Counted from the first letter of the stretch, positions 9,115 through 18,506 are shown. The stretch: 44,273 bases of DNA from Cyanobacterium sp. T60_A2020_053 (GCA_015272165.1 JACYMF010000039.1:1-44273), one strand, 5' to 3'. Program-made: numbers and translations. Notes: a model not told the origin generated them from the sequence alone.

Positions 9115-10014
9115 TTATTCCATAGGAATAAGTTTTTCTTCTAAAATATTTTTCATGGTGGGGTTTGCAAAAAATGTTTTCGTATCTTTAATTAAGTTTT
9201 CGCCCCACAGATTTTTAATTAGGTAATCAATATTACCATATTGTCCATCCATGGTGAGGGCTTCCGATGCGGTTTTAATGGCTTCGCTGGTTTCACCTTC
9301 ACGAAAAAGGGTTACAGCTATTGCTAATAAAGGCTCTGCTTGTCTTTCTTCCATTACCCCTAGGGCTTCGCGCCAACGAGTCAGCGCCCCTCGCCGATCC
9401 CCTTGTTCATATTGTGCTATACCAATATTATTGGTAGCGGGCCAGAATTTTTCATCCAGCTTGATGGCTTGACGGTAGGCGCTGATAGCTTGATTAAATT
9501 GTTTTAGTTGTAAATGGGAGTTGCCTAAGTCGAAGTATGCTTGTGGTGCTTCTGAATTAATTGCTAAACCTTTTTCTAATTCTTGAATGGCGGATTGATA
9601 TTCGCCCATTTGAAAATAAGAGTTGCCCAAAGAAAATAACACTTCTGCTTCTTCGGGTGCTAATTTTTTGGCAGTTAATAGGGCATCTATGGCTTTTTGA
9701 TTTTCCTGTTGTTGCCCATATAATGTACCCAAAATGAACCAAGTTTCGTATTGATTGGGCGCTAACTGGGTGGCTAATTCGGCACGGGTTAAGGCTAAGT
9801 CAAATTCTCGAAAACGGATCAGTTGTACTGCATCTTGTATTAGTTGCATCCCATAGGGTGCTAGGGTTTCAGCGTCAACTTTTGGGGTGTAGGGCGCTAG
9901 GGATTGGGCGCGGAGGGCGCTGGGATTAAAATAGTTTCCTAAGATGGTAATTATTAATAATAATTTGTAACGAAACAACACTTTTACTTTATTTCCTTTT
10001 CTATATATTTTCAT
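9115..10014 (-). CDS. TPR-repeat protein with N-terminal membrane anchor or signal
   Basis: A 299-residue protein. Residues about 13-33 (VLFRYKLLLIITILGNYF) are a signal peptide or membrane anchor, so the rest is likely periplasmic or lumenal. Five or so tetratricopeptide repeats follow from about residue 58 to 225, for example AEVLFSLGNSYFQMGEYQSA, PQAYFDLGNSHLQLKQFNQA and WPATNNIGIAQYEQGDRRGA. TPRs bind other proteins; the partner is unknown. The gene ends about 40 bases after the menF stop region but is a separate reading unit on the same strand. Confidence 0.88.
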   Translation of the reverse strand: MKIYRKGNKVKVLFRYKLLLIITILGNYFNPSALRAQSLAPYTPKVDAETLAPYGMQLIQDAVQLIRFREFDLALTRAELATQLAPNQYETWFILGTLYGQQQENQKAIDALLTAKKLAPEEAEVLFSLGNSYFQMGEYQSAIQELEKGLAINSEAPQAYFDLGNSHLQLKQFNQAISAYRQAIKLDEKFWPATNNIGIAQYEQGDRRGALTRWREALGVMEERQAEPLLAIAVTLFREGETSEAIKTASEALTMDGQYGNIDYLIKNLWGENLIKDTKTFFANPTMKNILEEKLIPME

Positions 10015-10053
10015 TTTTTAATTTTAGCTTATTAGTTCTATTTTTGAATAAAG

Positions 10054-11496
10054 CTAATTATTTTCCAGCGCCCTCAACAATACTTGAAATTTTAGTTCGA
10101 TTTCACTCAATTCTTGTTCAGGTTTTGAACCAGCAACGATACCAGCACCAGCATATAATCGGGCTTTATTACCCCTAATTAAAGCAGAGCGAATCCCCAC
10201 AATAAATTCACAATTTCCCTTAGTATCTAACCAGCCGATGGGCGCTGCATATAAAGAGCGATCAAAATTTTCATAGGCAGAAATTTCCGCACAAGCAACG
10301 TCAATGGGAATACCAGCAACGGCAGGAGTTGGATGTAATTTAGCGATAATTTCTAAGGGGTTAATAGTTTCGATAATCTCTGCATAAATTGGTGTCCAAA
10401 GATGTTGAATATTGGATAATTTTAATAGTTGTAATGAGGCTTTTTTAGGTGTTAATCCTAATTTTAATAACTGTTCAAAAAGAAATTGACTGACGATTTC
10501 ATGTTCTCTTTTTTCTTTTTCACTATTTAATAAATTTTCGCCCAAATAACTATCATTATATTCATTTTTGCCTCTCGGTGCTGATCCGGCTAAAGCATCG
10601 GTTACTAATTGTCGATCTTGAATAGATAAAAGTCTTTCTGGACTCGCCCCGATAAAGTATTCTTCTTCGTTATTACCTACCGCAAAAATATAACAATCAG
10701 GATGATTTTTTCGCAAATTTTCCAGAGATTTAATGATGTTACACGGGCGCTGGAGCTCAATTTCTAAGGCATGGGCAATAACTATTTTTAATAATTTTCC
10801 CCTGTGAATGGCTTGTAAACCTCGATTAACTTTATCAAGAAAAGATTGATAATTATTGGAGTTAATAACAGGTAAAGATGAAGGGTTATTATCATTATTT
10901 TTGTCTTGATAAAATTGCGTTAAATTTTTACTGAAATTATGACTTAGATAATGTTTAATTAAGTCTAATTCAGGGGCATCACTAAGGTAAAAAGTATTGA
11001 CAGTAATAATATATTGATTGTGACGCTTAAATAACTGAATATAAGGAATAAAAATTTGTGCTTGAGGGAAAGATTGACAGGAATTGTCACCATGAGCAAC
11101 AAAATTAAAAGTTGAGAAAAAATAGGGGATTTTTTCACCTTCTAAGTTATCTTGAAAATCAATTTTGTGTTGATATTTATTAATAAAATCTTGACAAATC
11201 TGGAAGCGATTTAATGTGTTATTGTTAGCATTAAACTTATCCTGATTAACCTCTAACTTAACCAGCGCCCCCAACCCCACCACAGCTTCTTCTTTGCGTT
11301 GATTTTCACAGTAAAAAGACACCTGTTGCGGTGGTTTCATCATTGCCAAAAAAACTAATAAATCTATGGGATTAATTTCTTGAGAAATAGAGATAATTTC
11401 TCCCTCATAATCTTGATTTTGTGGAGCAGAAAAAATTAGTTTTTGTAATGTTTGGGAATAGTCGGTTAAAAAATGGTTATCGGGAATTACCGGCAT
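10054..11496 (-). CDS. menF: isochorismate synthase
   Basis: Converts chorismate to isochorismate, the first step towards phylloquinone, the photosystem I quinone. The 480-residue length and the chorismate-binding C-terminal half fit: KIVIAHALEIEL, FIGASPERLL, TDALAGSAPRGK, KREHEIVSQFL, LHPTPAVAGIP, FIVGIRSALI and GAGIVAGSKPEQELSEIELK. The N-terminal half is more variable, as usual. It is divergent from menA, another gene of the same pathway, across about 480 bases, so shared control is plausible. Confidence 0.95.
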   Translation of the reverse strand: MPVIPDNHFLTDYSQTLQKLIFSAPQNQDYEGEIISISQEINPIDLLVFLAMMKPPQQVSFYCENQRKEEAVVGLGALVKLEVNQDKFNANNNTLNRFQICQDFINKYQHKIDFQDNLEGEKIPYFFSTFNFVAHGDNSCQSFPQAQIFIPYIQLFKRHNQYIITVNTFYLSDAPELDLIKHYLSHNFSKNLTQFYQDKNNDNNPSSLPVINSNNYQSFLDKVNRGLQAIHRGKLLKIVIAHALEIELQRPCNIIKSLENLRKNHPDCYIFAVGNNEEEYFIGASPERLLSIQDRQLVTDALAGSAPRGKNEYNDSYLGENLLNSEKEKREHEIVSQFLFEQLLKLGLTPKKASLQLLKLSNIQHLWTPIYAEIIETINPLEIIAKLHPTPAVAGIPIDVACAEISAYENFDRSLYAAPIGWLDTKGNCEFIVGIRSALIRGNKARLYAGAGIVAGSKPEQELSEIELKFQVLLRALENN

Positions 11497-11978
11497 AACA
11501 CTAGAATTATAAATATTTAAGGTGTGTTGAAAAAATGGCTTGAGGGATGGGAGGTATCAGGTTTCGGGTGTCGCGGTGTCGCGGTGAAATGCTTGTAAAT
11601 TAAAGACCTTCGCCAAACAGTGACTTTTCATAAGTCGAACATTTCTATTAATGATTTTTATTTAGAGTAAAGAGGGGCATTTTTAAGCAAAAAAGACCAT
11701 TTTTGGTAGTTTTTTTGTTTTTATGTTGCTGAAAATCTTTATTTGACAAGATTTTGGACTTATTCACTAGAGATGACATGGTTAACTGTAAAGATAAACA
11801 GGGTTTATCCATAAGAAAATGTTAACGAAAATTTAATTTTAAATAAATTATCAATACAAAACCACCTCAAACCTTGATCCCTTAATGGGTTATGATGAAT
11901 ACCCACAGGGCAATTAAGCCACATCAGAGGAAAATTAGTCTTAATAATTATTTTCTATTTTACCGAAATCAAACAATT
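11497..11978. other. menF-menA divergent intergenic region
   Basis: No gene seen. It must contain both promoters. A heptad-type repeat remnant lies at about 11550-11583 (GGTATCAGG, then GGGTGTCGCGGTGTCGCGG). A TTGACA at 11743-11748 has a weak -10-like ACTAGA 17 bases later, pointing to menA; this is a guess. Confidence 0.45.
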
Positions 11979-12884
11979 ATGACGATTACCAATCCAGCTA
12001 TCAATATCAGCCAACGTCAACTATGGTTAGCCGCTATCAAACCGCCTATGTACACGGTAGCAATTATTCCCATTACTTTTGGCGCTGGTTTGGCTTATTA
12101 TGAAACGGGGATTTTTGACGGCGTAATTTTGACAGTTTTTTTGTTTAGCGCCCTCGCCATTATTGCTTGGCTAAATCTTACTAATGATGTTTTTGATGCT
12201 GACACGGGAATTGATGTAAATAAAGCGCACTCCGTCGTTAATCTGACAGGTAAAAAAAATCTCGTGTTTTGGATTGCTAATATTTTTTTACTGCTAGGTT
12301 TAGGGGGAATTTTTCTGATTAATTGGTGGCAAGAGGATATAACGGTTTTTTTGATTATACTTGCCAGTTGTTTTCTCGGTTATACTTATCAAGGTCCTCC
12401 TTTTCGTCTCGGTTATCAAGGTTTAGGGGAGTTAATTTGTTTGCCGACTTTTGGCCCTATGGCGGTGGGCGCTTCTTATTATAGTCAAACTCAGTCTTTT
12501 TCGACTAATTCTCTGCTGGTTTCCAGTTTAATTGGGGTTTCTACAGCAATTATTCTATTTTGCTCTCATTTTCATCAAGTTGAGGATGACTTGAAGGCAG
12601 GGAAAAAGTCTCCCATTGTGCGTTTAGGCACGGCGAAGGGCGCTCTTTTTTTAATGGTCTCAGTTATCATTTTTTATCTATTAGTGTCGTTATTTTGTCT
12701 CTGGGGGATGTTACCGTTAACTTGTTTCGGGGTATTCCTAACTATTCCAGTGGCTTATCAACTGGTTAACCATGTTAATCAATATCATGCCCAACCTGAC
12801 AAGGTTAAAAATTGCAAGTTTATAGCGGTTAACTTTCATTTTCTCACTGGTATGGTGATGGGCGCTGGTTTATTCCTTGGTTAG
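11979..12884 (+). CDS. menA: 1,4-dihydroxy-2-naphthoate phytyltransferase
   Basis: Attaches the phytyl chain to the naphthoate ring in phylloquinone synthesis; integral membrane prenyltransferase of the UbiA family. Two aspartate motifs are visible: NLTNDVFDADTGID near residue 67 and HFHQVEDDLKAGKKSP near 199, with about eight or nine hydrophobic segments. The frame is open from 11892, but I chose the ATG at 11979 (MTITNPAINISQRQLW, 301 residues) because the upstream residues are charged and unlike the family. Its divergent partner is menF. Confidence 0.95.
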   Translation: MTITNPAINISQRQLWLAAIKPPMYTVAIIPITFGAGLAYYETGIFDGVILTVFLFSALAIIAWLNLTNDVFDADTGIDVNKAHSVVNLTGKKNLVFWIANIFLLLGLGGIFLINWWQEDITVFLIILASCFLGYTYQGPPFRLGYQGLGELICLPTFGPMAVGASYYSQTQSFSTNSLLVSSLIGVSTAIILFCSHFHQVEDDLKAGKKSPIVRLGTAKGALFLMVSVIIFYLLVSLFCLWGMLPLTCFGVFLTIPVAYQLVNHVNQYHAQPDKVKNCKFIAVNFHFLTGMVMGAGLFLG

Positions 12885-13269
12885 GGTTTACTGTGCGTAA
12901 CGTCAGTTAAGTAGGTAAGCAAAATTAATTGTGATTTTTATTTTTCTCAAAGCTATGAGAACAGAGGAAGGCAAGGGGCTTAAGCCCGTTGTTTTATTGC
13001 ATAAATTGTAATGGAGTTTTTTCAAAGTCGAAAATTAATTGTTGGTGTCAGGTGTTAGGTTAAAGAATTAACAAAGTAAATCCTTTGACTGATGAATCAA
13101 TGTTTGAGGGTTTTAAACCTGAAACCTGCTACCTCCCTTAACTTAACATTTGAATCAGTGCATAACGTCAATTAAATAGTGAAAACTAAAGATTCAAGCT
13201 AGAAAAACGATTAAGGGTTAAAATATTTTGCTAGTGATCATAAATATTAGTATTTATAGTAAAAAGCAA
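12885..13269. other. menA to M23 peptidase intergenic region with repeats
   Basis: No gene seen. It holds a perfect 12-base palindrome GGGCTTAAGCCC at 12976-12987 followed by T-rich sequence (possible menA terminator, or a repeat, since a related AAGGGGTTTAAAACCCTTG lies near 20340). A dispersed repeat module follows at about 13032-13174. Confidence 0.55.
13032..13174 (+). repeat. dispersed repeat module, copy 1
   Basis: Starts with TTAATTGTTGGTGTCAGGTG, continues with a heptad-like segment and GGGTTTTAAACC, and ends with AACATTTGAATCAGTGC and TAACGTCA. The same order of blocks occurs at 33858-34053 with extra heptads and spacer. Non-coding. Confidence 0.75.
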
Positions 13270-13863
13270 ATGTTAAAACTAAGATGGCGTAGCTTGTGCC
13301 TATTCTTATTAGCCTTCGTGATGATAACCTTGATTCATCATGTTATGTCGCCACTATCGGAAAAAGTGGCATTATCCAAGGAAGAAAGAGTTGCCGCCGT
13401 CTGGAGTAAAGCATCTTTTCCTGTGGAGAATTTTCAGGGTTATACTTCTGGATTTGGTTATCGTATCCATCCCATTTCAGGAAGAAGACAGTTTCACAAT
13501 GGCTTAGATATTGCGGCGCCTTTGGGTAGTTATGTGCGCAGTTGGTGGGGCGGAGAAGTGGTGGCTTTATCAGATAATACGGGTTGTGGTACGATGATTA
13601 CCATTCAATCTGGGCAATGGAATCATGTTTATTGTCATTTGATGGGCAAGGTAGAAAAAACGCCTCAAGGGACAGTATTAGTTGATCGTAATGGTAGTAT
13701 ATTTTTATGGTTAGGGCAAACGGTGGGCGCTGGGACGAGAATTGCTAGGGTAGGAATGACGGGTAGAACTACAGGACCTCATTTACATTGGGAATTAAAG
13801 TACAACGGTAAGAGAATTGATCCTGCTGATGTATTACGGCAAATGTATGCCCAAAACAGTTAG
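13270..13863 (+). CDS. M23-family metallopeptidase (LytM/peptidoglycan hydrolase-like)
   Basis: A zinc peptidase predicted to cut peptidoglycan cross-links. The N-terminus is a membrane anchor or signal (SLCLFLLAFVMITLIHHVM, about residues 8-26), so it acts outside the cytoplasmic membrane. Catalytic motifs counted from the ATG at 13270: HNGLDIA with H76 and D80, and HLHWE with H171 and H173, inside the typical GFGYRIHPISG and VGMTGRTTGPH context. The frame extends to a TTG at 13228; the ATG gives a normal signal sequence, 197 residues. Convergent with the methyltransferase gene downstream. Confidence 0.93.
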   Translation: MLKLRWRSLCLFLLAFVMITLIHHVMSPLSEKVALSKEERVAAVWSKASFPVENFQGYTSGFGYRIHPISGRRQFHNGLDIAAPLGSYVRSWWGGEVVALSDNTGCGTMITIQSGQWNHVYCHLMGKVEKTPQGTVLVDRNGSIFLWLGQTVGAGTRIARVGMTGRTTGPHLHWELKYNGKRIDPADVLRQMYAQNS

Positions 13864-14117
13864 AGGAATGAATTATGAATGATAAATTATGAATTATCAA
13901 GTGTAGGAAAATCATGATTTTTTATACATCATTAGATTGCATAAAATCTTATTTTCGAGGGAAGAATACTTGATTTTTATTGATAATTTAAGTTTGAGGT
14001 ATTTATGGTTTCTAATCACTCTCGAATCTTGATATTAACGAGCTTATTATTTATTCTCCAAAACCTATTTATAAGTCAAAACTCATAATTATCACTTCAT
14101 AATTTATAATTCTCAAT

Positions 14118-14143
14118 GTTGGGTTTCTTTACCTTAACCCAAC
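14118..14143. terminator. possible shared hairpin between convergent genes
   Basis: GTTGGGTT and AACCCAAC form an 8-bp stem with a loop of about 10 bases between the convergent M23 peptidase and methyltransferase genes. No good T run follows on either strand, so it may instead be a remnant of a repeat. The remainder of 13864-14149 shows only AT-rich sequence. Confidence 0.35.
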
Positions 14144-14149
14144 CTACAA

Positions 14150-15163
14150 TTAAACATTAATCATTATTTTTTCTGATAATTTATTGTTAATATCACACTG
14201 CTGTAAAATATTTTTTACTAAAGATTTAATGACGTTAACTACCACACTATTGCCAAACTGTTGATAAGCTACATTTTTATTATCACTGAGGATAAAATTA
14301 TCGGGAAAACCCATGATTCTAGCGCACTCCCTCGGTGCTAATTTACGGATTGTGTTATTAATAAAGTAAAGACCTGTTTTCGCGCCCACCCCACCACCAT
14401 AAGCGGATAAAGTGATAGCATGACCATAAGCATGATAAATTCTTTCCCCTTGTCTGCCTTGACTAATTGCACCAATACGGATGGGTTTTTGAGGATAATT
14501 ACCGTTAATATCAGGCTCAATAGTAATATTTTCTTTAAAAATTACATCGTTTCTTCTAATAATAAACTCTTTAGTTTCTTTGTCATCTAAACAAAAATCA
14601 ATTAATTTAGTTTGACTATTTTCTAAGCTAGGAAAAATAAAATTTGTGAAGTTTAAATCATTTCTAAAAGCAATAATATAAATTCTTTCTCGTTTTTGTG
14701 GTACACCAAAGTAAGATGAATTTAACACTTTTTCAAAAACATTATAACCAATTTCTTGTAAACTATTTTTGACAACTTTTAAGGTATTACCTTGATCATG
14801 AGTGGCAAAATTTTTGACATTTTCTAAGATTAAAATTTGCGGTTGATGATAACTAGCAATTCTCACTACATCAAAAAAAAGTGTCCCTCTGGTATCTTCA
14901 AAACCTAATTTTTTCCCTGATATACTAAAGGCTTGACAGGGAAACCCAGCGCACAAAATATCATGATTGGGTATATTATGGGCTGGAATTTTGGTAATAT
15001 CTCCTGCTGGTAAAATACCGTAATTTTCTTGATAAATTTTTTGACAATTTTTATCCCATTCGGAAGCGAAAACACATTGGGCACCATAAAAATTTAAGGC
15101 TTGATGAAAACCGCCAATTCCTGCAAATAAATCAATGAATTTAATATTTTTTAATGGTTTCAT
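14150..15163 (-). CDS. DNA (cytosine-5) methyltransferase, M.HhaI-like, predicted GCGC
   Basis: A 337-residue C5-methyltransferase with all ordered motifs: I DLFAGIGGF (11-19), IV GFPCQAFSISG with catalytic C76, VI ENVKNF (114-119), VIII PQKRERIYI (155-163), and IX/X RECARIMGFP and FGNSVVVNV. The target-recognition region (about 225-268) has QGERIY and AITLSAYGGG, very close to what I recall of M.HhaI, which methylates GCGC. It follows a broken HinP1I-like endonuclease gene; HinP1I also recognises GCGC. Activity is likely since nothing is missing. The gene is AT-rich and has none of the GGGCGCT words found in surrounding genes, which suggests transfer. Confidence 0.94.
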   Translation of the reverse strand: MKPLKNIKFIDLFAGIGGFHQALNFYGAQCVFASEWDKNCQKIYQENYGILPAGDITKIPAHNIPNHDILCAGFPCQAFSISGKKLGFEDTRGTLFFDVVRIASYHQPQILILENVKNFATHDQGNTLKVVKNSLQEIGYNVFEKVLNSSYFGVPQKRERIYIIAFRNDLNFTNFIFPSLENSQTKLIDFCLDDKETKEFIIRRNDVIFKENITIEPDINGNYPQKPIRIGAISQGRQGERIYHAYGHAITLSAYGGGVGAKTGLYFINNTIRKLAPRECARIMGFPDNFILSDNKNVAYQQFGNSVVVNVIKSLVKNILQQCDINNKLSEKIMINV

Positions 15164-15751
15164 TTTATAATATCATTAATTACTAAAATTTTATTTTTTG
15201 AAAAAAAAATCAATAATTCTTTTAATTACATTTTCTGGCATTTCATGAAAAAATAACCTTCTCTGGTCTTTTATGCTTTTTAATTCTTCTGAACTTAAAA
15301 TATCTTTTGGCAAAATTTCACCAGTAAATGCTTTTAGCCATTTTTCTACTTCATTGTCAAAGTTCCACATTTTTTTGTAAGTTTTTACAGGTCTTTTATC
15401 CACTTGATTAAAACCAGCAGAAATATTAGCTTTTTTTAATGAAATATTCTCTATATGTAAAACATTTTTAATTATTATTTTTACCTGAACTTGAATATCT
15501 GCTTTTTTATATTTAATCGATTCTTCATATTTATCTGTTGATATACCTAATAAGTTTGCATTCTCTTTGGAAATTTTTACAGGTATATGTAAAGCATCAA
15601 TCGAACTAATTTTTTCAGGAATATATCCCATTATCTCTAGCCACTTTTTTGCTTCATTATCTATTTTCCATGATTCAAATTTTTTACAAATTTCTTTTTC
15701 ATTTAAAAAACCTTCTTTTGCGGTAAGTAAACCTATATATTTGGTATTCAT
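15160..15751 (-). pseudogene. HinP1I-like restriction endonuclease, frameshifted and C-truncated
   Basis: The frame from 15751 (186 residues) resembles R.HinP1I as I remember it: TAKEGFLNEKE, FESWK, KKWLEIMGY, GFNQVDKRP, MWNFDNEVEKW, AFTGEILP and DQRRLFFHE. HinP1I is about 247 residues with an SD-X18-QXK active site; here the matching positions read A84-D85-X18-S104-L-K106, so the Gln is lost. The frame ends after nine T (plus-strand A run 15201-15209). With eight T it would read FFSKNKILVINDIIK, matching HinP1I around KNRVLVLTDIL, then stop at the TGA overlapping the methyltransferase ATG. The last 70 or so residues of HinP1I are absent. Probably inactive. Confidence 0.8.
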
Positions 15752-15966
15752 TATCTATTTATTTTAATGTTCTTATCATTCAAATATAGCAATTCTATAT
15801 CATTCATGAGAAACTAAATTTGGCTTAATAAACAAGTGTTATTAATTCTACATTCTCAATTTATGCCAAGTGAAAATGATATAAATCAGATAAGATTACT
15901 ATAGTTAGGTTTTATTTCTCAAGCCAATTCCTACAAACATTTTAATCATTACTTCTGATTTCTTAC

Positions 15967-17445
15967 ATGATTTTAACTGATGAGCTAATCTTTCAATATC
16001 GCCGATGTGACCGTAAAGCATTTTTAAATTATTATTGTAAGGAAGATGAAAAACCACAACCGAGAGATTTTGTTGCTAAGTTAAAACAGGAAAATATCCT
16101 TCATTGTCAAAATCTTCTCAATCATCTTCAGTTATCTTATCAACAACCCCAAACTCTATGGCATGATACTTCTGGCATAATAGCAGAAACGCTGGAGTTG
16201 ATGGCGAAGGGCGCTGAATGTATTTATGATGGTAAATTATCTACTTTTTGGTATTATGACCTTAATTTGCCACCGGTAGAAATGGTAATTAATCCAACTC
16301 TATTAATTAGACAAAACCAACCTTCTCATTTTGGCAATTGGAGTTATCGGGGGGTTAATTGCCATTTAGGGAAAAACCCTAAGCCTGAGTATAAGTTAAT
16401 TTCCGCTCTACAAACGGCGATAATTGGCGATATTCAGGGGAATCACCTCAATCATGGGGAGTTTGTGGTGCGTAGTTTGAAAATTCATCGGGTGAGTTTG
16501 GCTATTTGGTTGCCGAAGGTGAAGGAGTTAGTTAAGGAGTTGGTAATTTTATTACAGTCACAAGAAATTCCAGAGGTGTTTGTGTCTCGTCAAAAATGTC
16601 ATCTTTGTAATTGGCATGATGATTGTTATTCCAGCGCCCGTCACCTCAATCATTTATCATTGATACCGGGTATAACGCCCCAACGTTACCAATTATTAGT
16701 TAATCAGGGTATTAAAGATTTTGAGAGTTTGGCAGAGTTATCAGCTTTCGAGTTAGCACAAATCATCGATCATCCTACCATTGCTGATAATCTTTATCTA
16801 CAGGTGAGGGCGCTGAAACTTAATCAAGGGGTGGCTAAAATTTTTCCTCTTCCTACTATCCCCCATAGTACCATCGAATTATATTTTGACATTGAAGCTG
16901 AACCAGAGCGCAATCTCGATTATTTACTGGGGGTTTTGTTAGTTGATCATGAACAACAAGAACAAAGGTACTATTATTTTTTAGCAAAAGATAAAACAGA
17001 AGAAGGCAAAGCGTGGGGAGAGTTTTTACAATTTATGGAGCAATGGCGAGGGGCGCTGGTATATCATTATTCTGAATATGAAGTGGAAACCATCAAACGT
17101 TTAGCTCATCTTTATCATACACCTCCAGCAATTTTACAACCGCTACTATCACGGTTAGTGGATGTGCATAAAATTATTACTCGTAACTACGTTTTACCTG
17201 TGGAAAGTTATTCTCTCAAATCCTTAGCAAAATGGTTAAATTTTCACTGGCGCACTCCTGAAACTGGAGAAATTAACGTTAATGGTCGTTTGTTGGGGGG
17301 AGATCAATGTGTGGTATGGTACGATCAATGGTTAACTACGGGTAATCCAGACTATCTACAATATATTTTGACTTATAATGAGGATGATTGTCGAGCTACC
17401 TATGTGGTCAAAAATTGGTTACAAAATCAAGGGTTGGTGAATTAA
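15967..17445 (+). CDS. TM0106-family RecB-like putative nuclease
   Basis: A 492-residue protein with a Cas4/RecB-like N-terminal half and an RNase H-like C-terminal half. Cysteines placed as in iron-sulfur nucleases are visible: C14 (YRRCDRK) and C211-X2-C214-X5-C220 (CHLCNWHDDC). A helix-hairpin-helix-like segment follows (LSLIPGITPQRYQLLVNQGI, 231-250). The exonuclease-like part has YFDIEAEPERN, YHYSEYEVETI and YNEDDCRAT, giving the acidic residues expected for metal binding. Family members are widespread in cyanobacteria, with presumed DNA processing function that has not been shown. No CRISPR array or helicase partner is adjacent. Confidence 0.87.
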   Translation: MILTDELIFQYRRCDRKAFLNYYCKEDEKPQPRDFVAKLKQENILHCQNLLNHLQLSYQQPQTLWHDTSGIIAETLELMAKGAECIYDGKLSTFWYYDLNLPPVEMVINPTLLIRQNQPSHFGNWSYRGVNCHLGKNPKPEYKLISALQTAIIGDIQGNHLNHGEFVVRSLKIHRVSLAIWLPKVKELVKELVILLQSQEIPEVFVSRQKCHLCNWHDDCYSSARHLNHLSLIPGITPQRYQLLVNQGIKDFESLAELSAFELAQIIDHPTIADNLYLQVRALKLNQGVAKIFPLPTIPHSTIELYFDIEAEPERNLDYLLGVLLVDHEQQEQRYYYFLAKDKTEEGKAWGEFLQFMEQWRGALVYHYSEYEVETIKRLAHLYHTPPAILQPLLSRLVDVHKIITRNYVLPVESYSLKSLAKWLNFHWRTPETGEINVNGRLLGGDQCVVWYDQWLTTGNPDYLQYILTYNEDDCRATYVVKNWLQNQGLVN

Positions 17446-17603
17446 GCATTGAGATAAATGAGTAATTTATGAAAAATAAATATTTGGCTTAACTCTTTAA
17501 TTTATGAGCATTTCACCTGAAACCTGACACCTCCCCTCACCATTGGACTTTTTCCGCAATCCCTATGTAAACTAAAATAGACAAATTATCATTCATCACA
17601 TCC

Positions 17604-18506
17604 ATGACTCAACCATCCAGAGGGCATCTTTTAACGGAACAAATTAACCCTCAGAGTACCAGTTTAGACCAATTATCATCATTAGAAATAGTTGATCTAT
17701 TCAATCAAGAAGATTTAAAAACCATTGATGCCGTCAAAGCAAGTCGGGAAGTCATCGCCCAAGCTATAGACATCACGTCGGAATCCTTGAGGGGGGGAGG
17801 GCGCTTATTTTACATCGGAGCGGGTACTAGCGGACGTTTAGGGGTGCTTGATGCAGTAGAATGTCCCCCCACCTTCTGCACTCCGCCCGACTTGGTACAG
17901 GGGATTTTAGCAGGGGGTGAGGGCGCTATGTTTAAAAGTTCCGAAGCCCTGGAAGATCGCTCGGAAGATGGGGCTCAAGCTATGATTGATCATGGTATTA
18001 CTTTTCAAGATGTAGTTGTTGGTATTACAGCAGGTGGTACAACGCCTTATGTGCGAGGGGCGCTGGAAAAGGCGAGAAAAATTGGTGCGAAAACAGTATT
18101 TATCAGTTGTGTGCCTTCCGAGCAGGTTAAAATTGATGTTGACGTGGATATTAGGCTGTTGACGGGCGCTGAAATTTTAGCAGGTTCAACCCGTCTAAAA
18201 GCTGGTACAGTTACTAAAATGGTGCTAAATATTATCTCTACGGGGGTAATGGTTAAACTAGGAAAAGTTTACGGTAATCGCATGATTGATGTCTCCGTGA
18301 CAAATAGTAAATTGTTAGATCGCGCTTTGCGTATTATCACTGACTTGACAAATTTAGATCGGCAAACTGCTCAAGAACTTTTACAACAAAGCGGTTTATC
18401 AGTAAAATTAGCTTTGTTGATGCACTGGAAAAACCTTAATTTAACACAAGCTCAAACTTTGTTAACTGAAAATGACGGTAATCTCCATCAGTCTTCACAA
18501 CTATAA
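17604..18506 (+). CDS. murQ: N-acetylmuramic acid 6-phosphate etherase
   Basis: Cleaves the lactyl ether of MurNAc 6-phosphate to GlcNAc 6-phosphate and lactate in cell-wall recycling; cytosolic, SIS-domain fold. The 300-residue length and motifs fit: LDQLSSLEIVDLFNQED, YIGAGTSGRLGVLDAVECPP, GGEGAMFKSSE with the catalytic acid, GITAGGTTPYV, and STRLKAGTVTKMVLN followed by MIDVSVTN. No MurNAc transporter or kinase is next to it. It contains GGGCGCT words in different reading frames, a good example that the word is not codon-driven. Confidence 0.96.
   Translation: MTQPSRGHLLTEQINPQSTSLDQLSSLEIVDLFNQEDLKTIDAVKASREVIAQAIDITSESLRGGGRLFYIGAGTSGRLGVLDAVECPPTFCTPPDLVQGILAGGEGAMFKSSEALEDRSEDGAQAMIDHGITFQDVVVGITAGGTTPYVRGALEKARKIGAKTVFISCVPSEQVKIDVDVDIRLLTGAEILAGSTRLKAGTVTKMVLNIISTGVMVKLGKVYGNRMIDVSVTNSKLLDRALRIITDLTNLDRQTAQELLQQSGLSVKLALLMHWKNLNLTQAQTLLTENDGNLHQSSQL

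Noticed and set aside
15967-17445. TM0106-like protein as a Cas4
   Set aside because: It has Cas4-like cysteines but is much longer, has an RNase H-like C-terminal half, and lacks cas neighbours.
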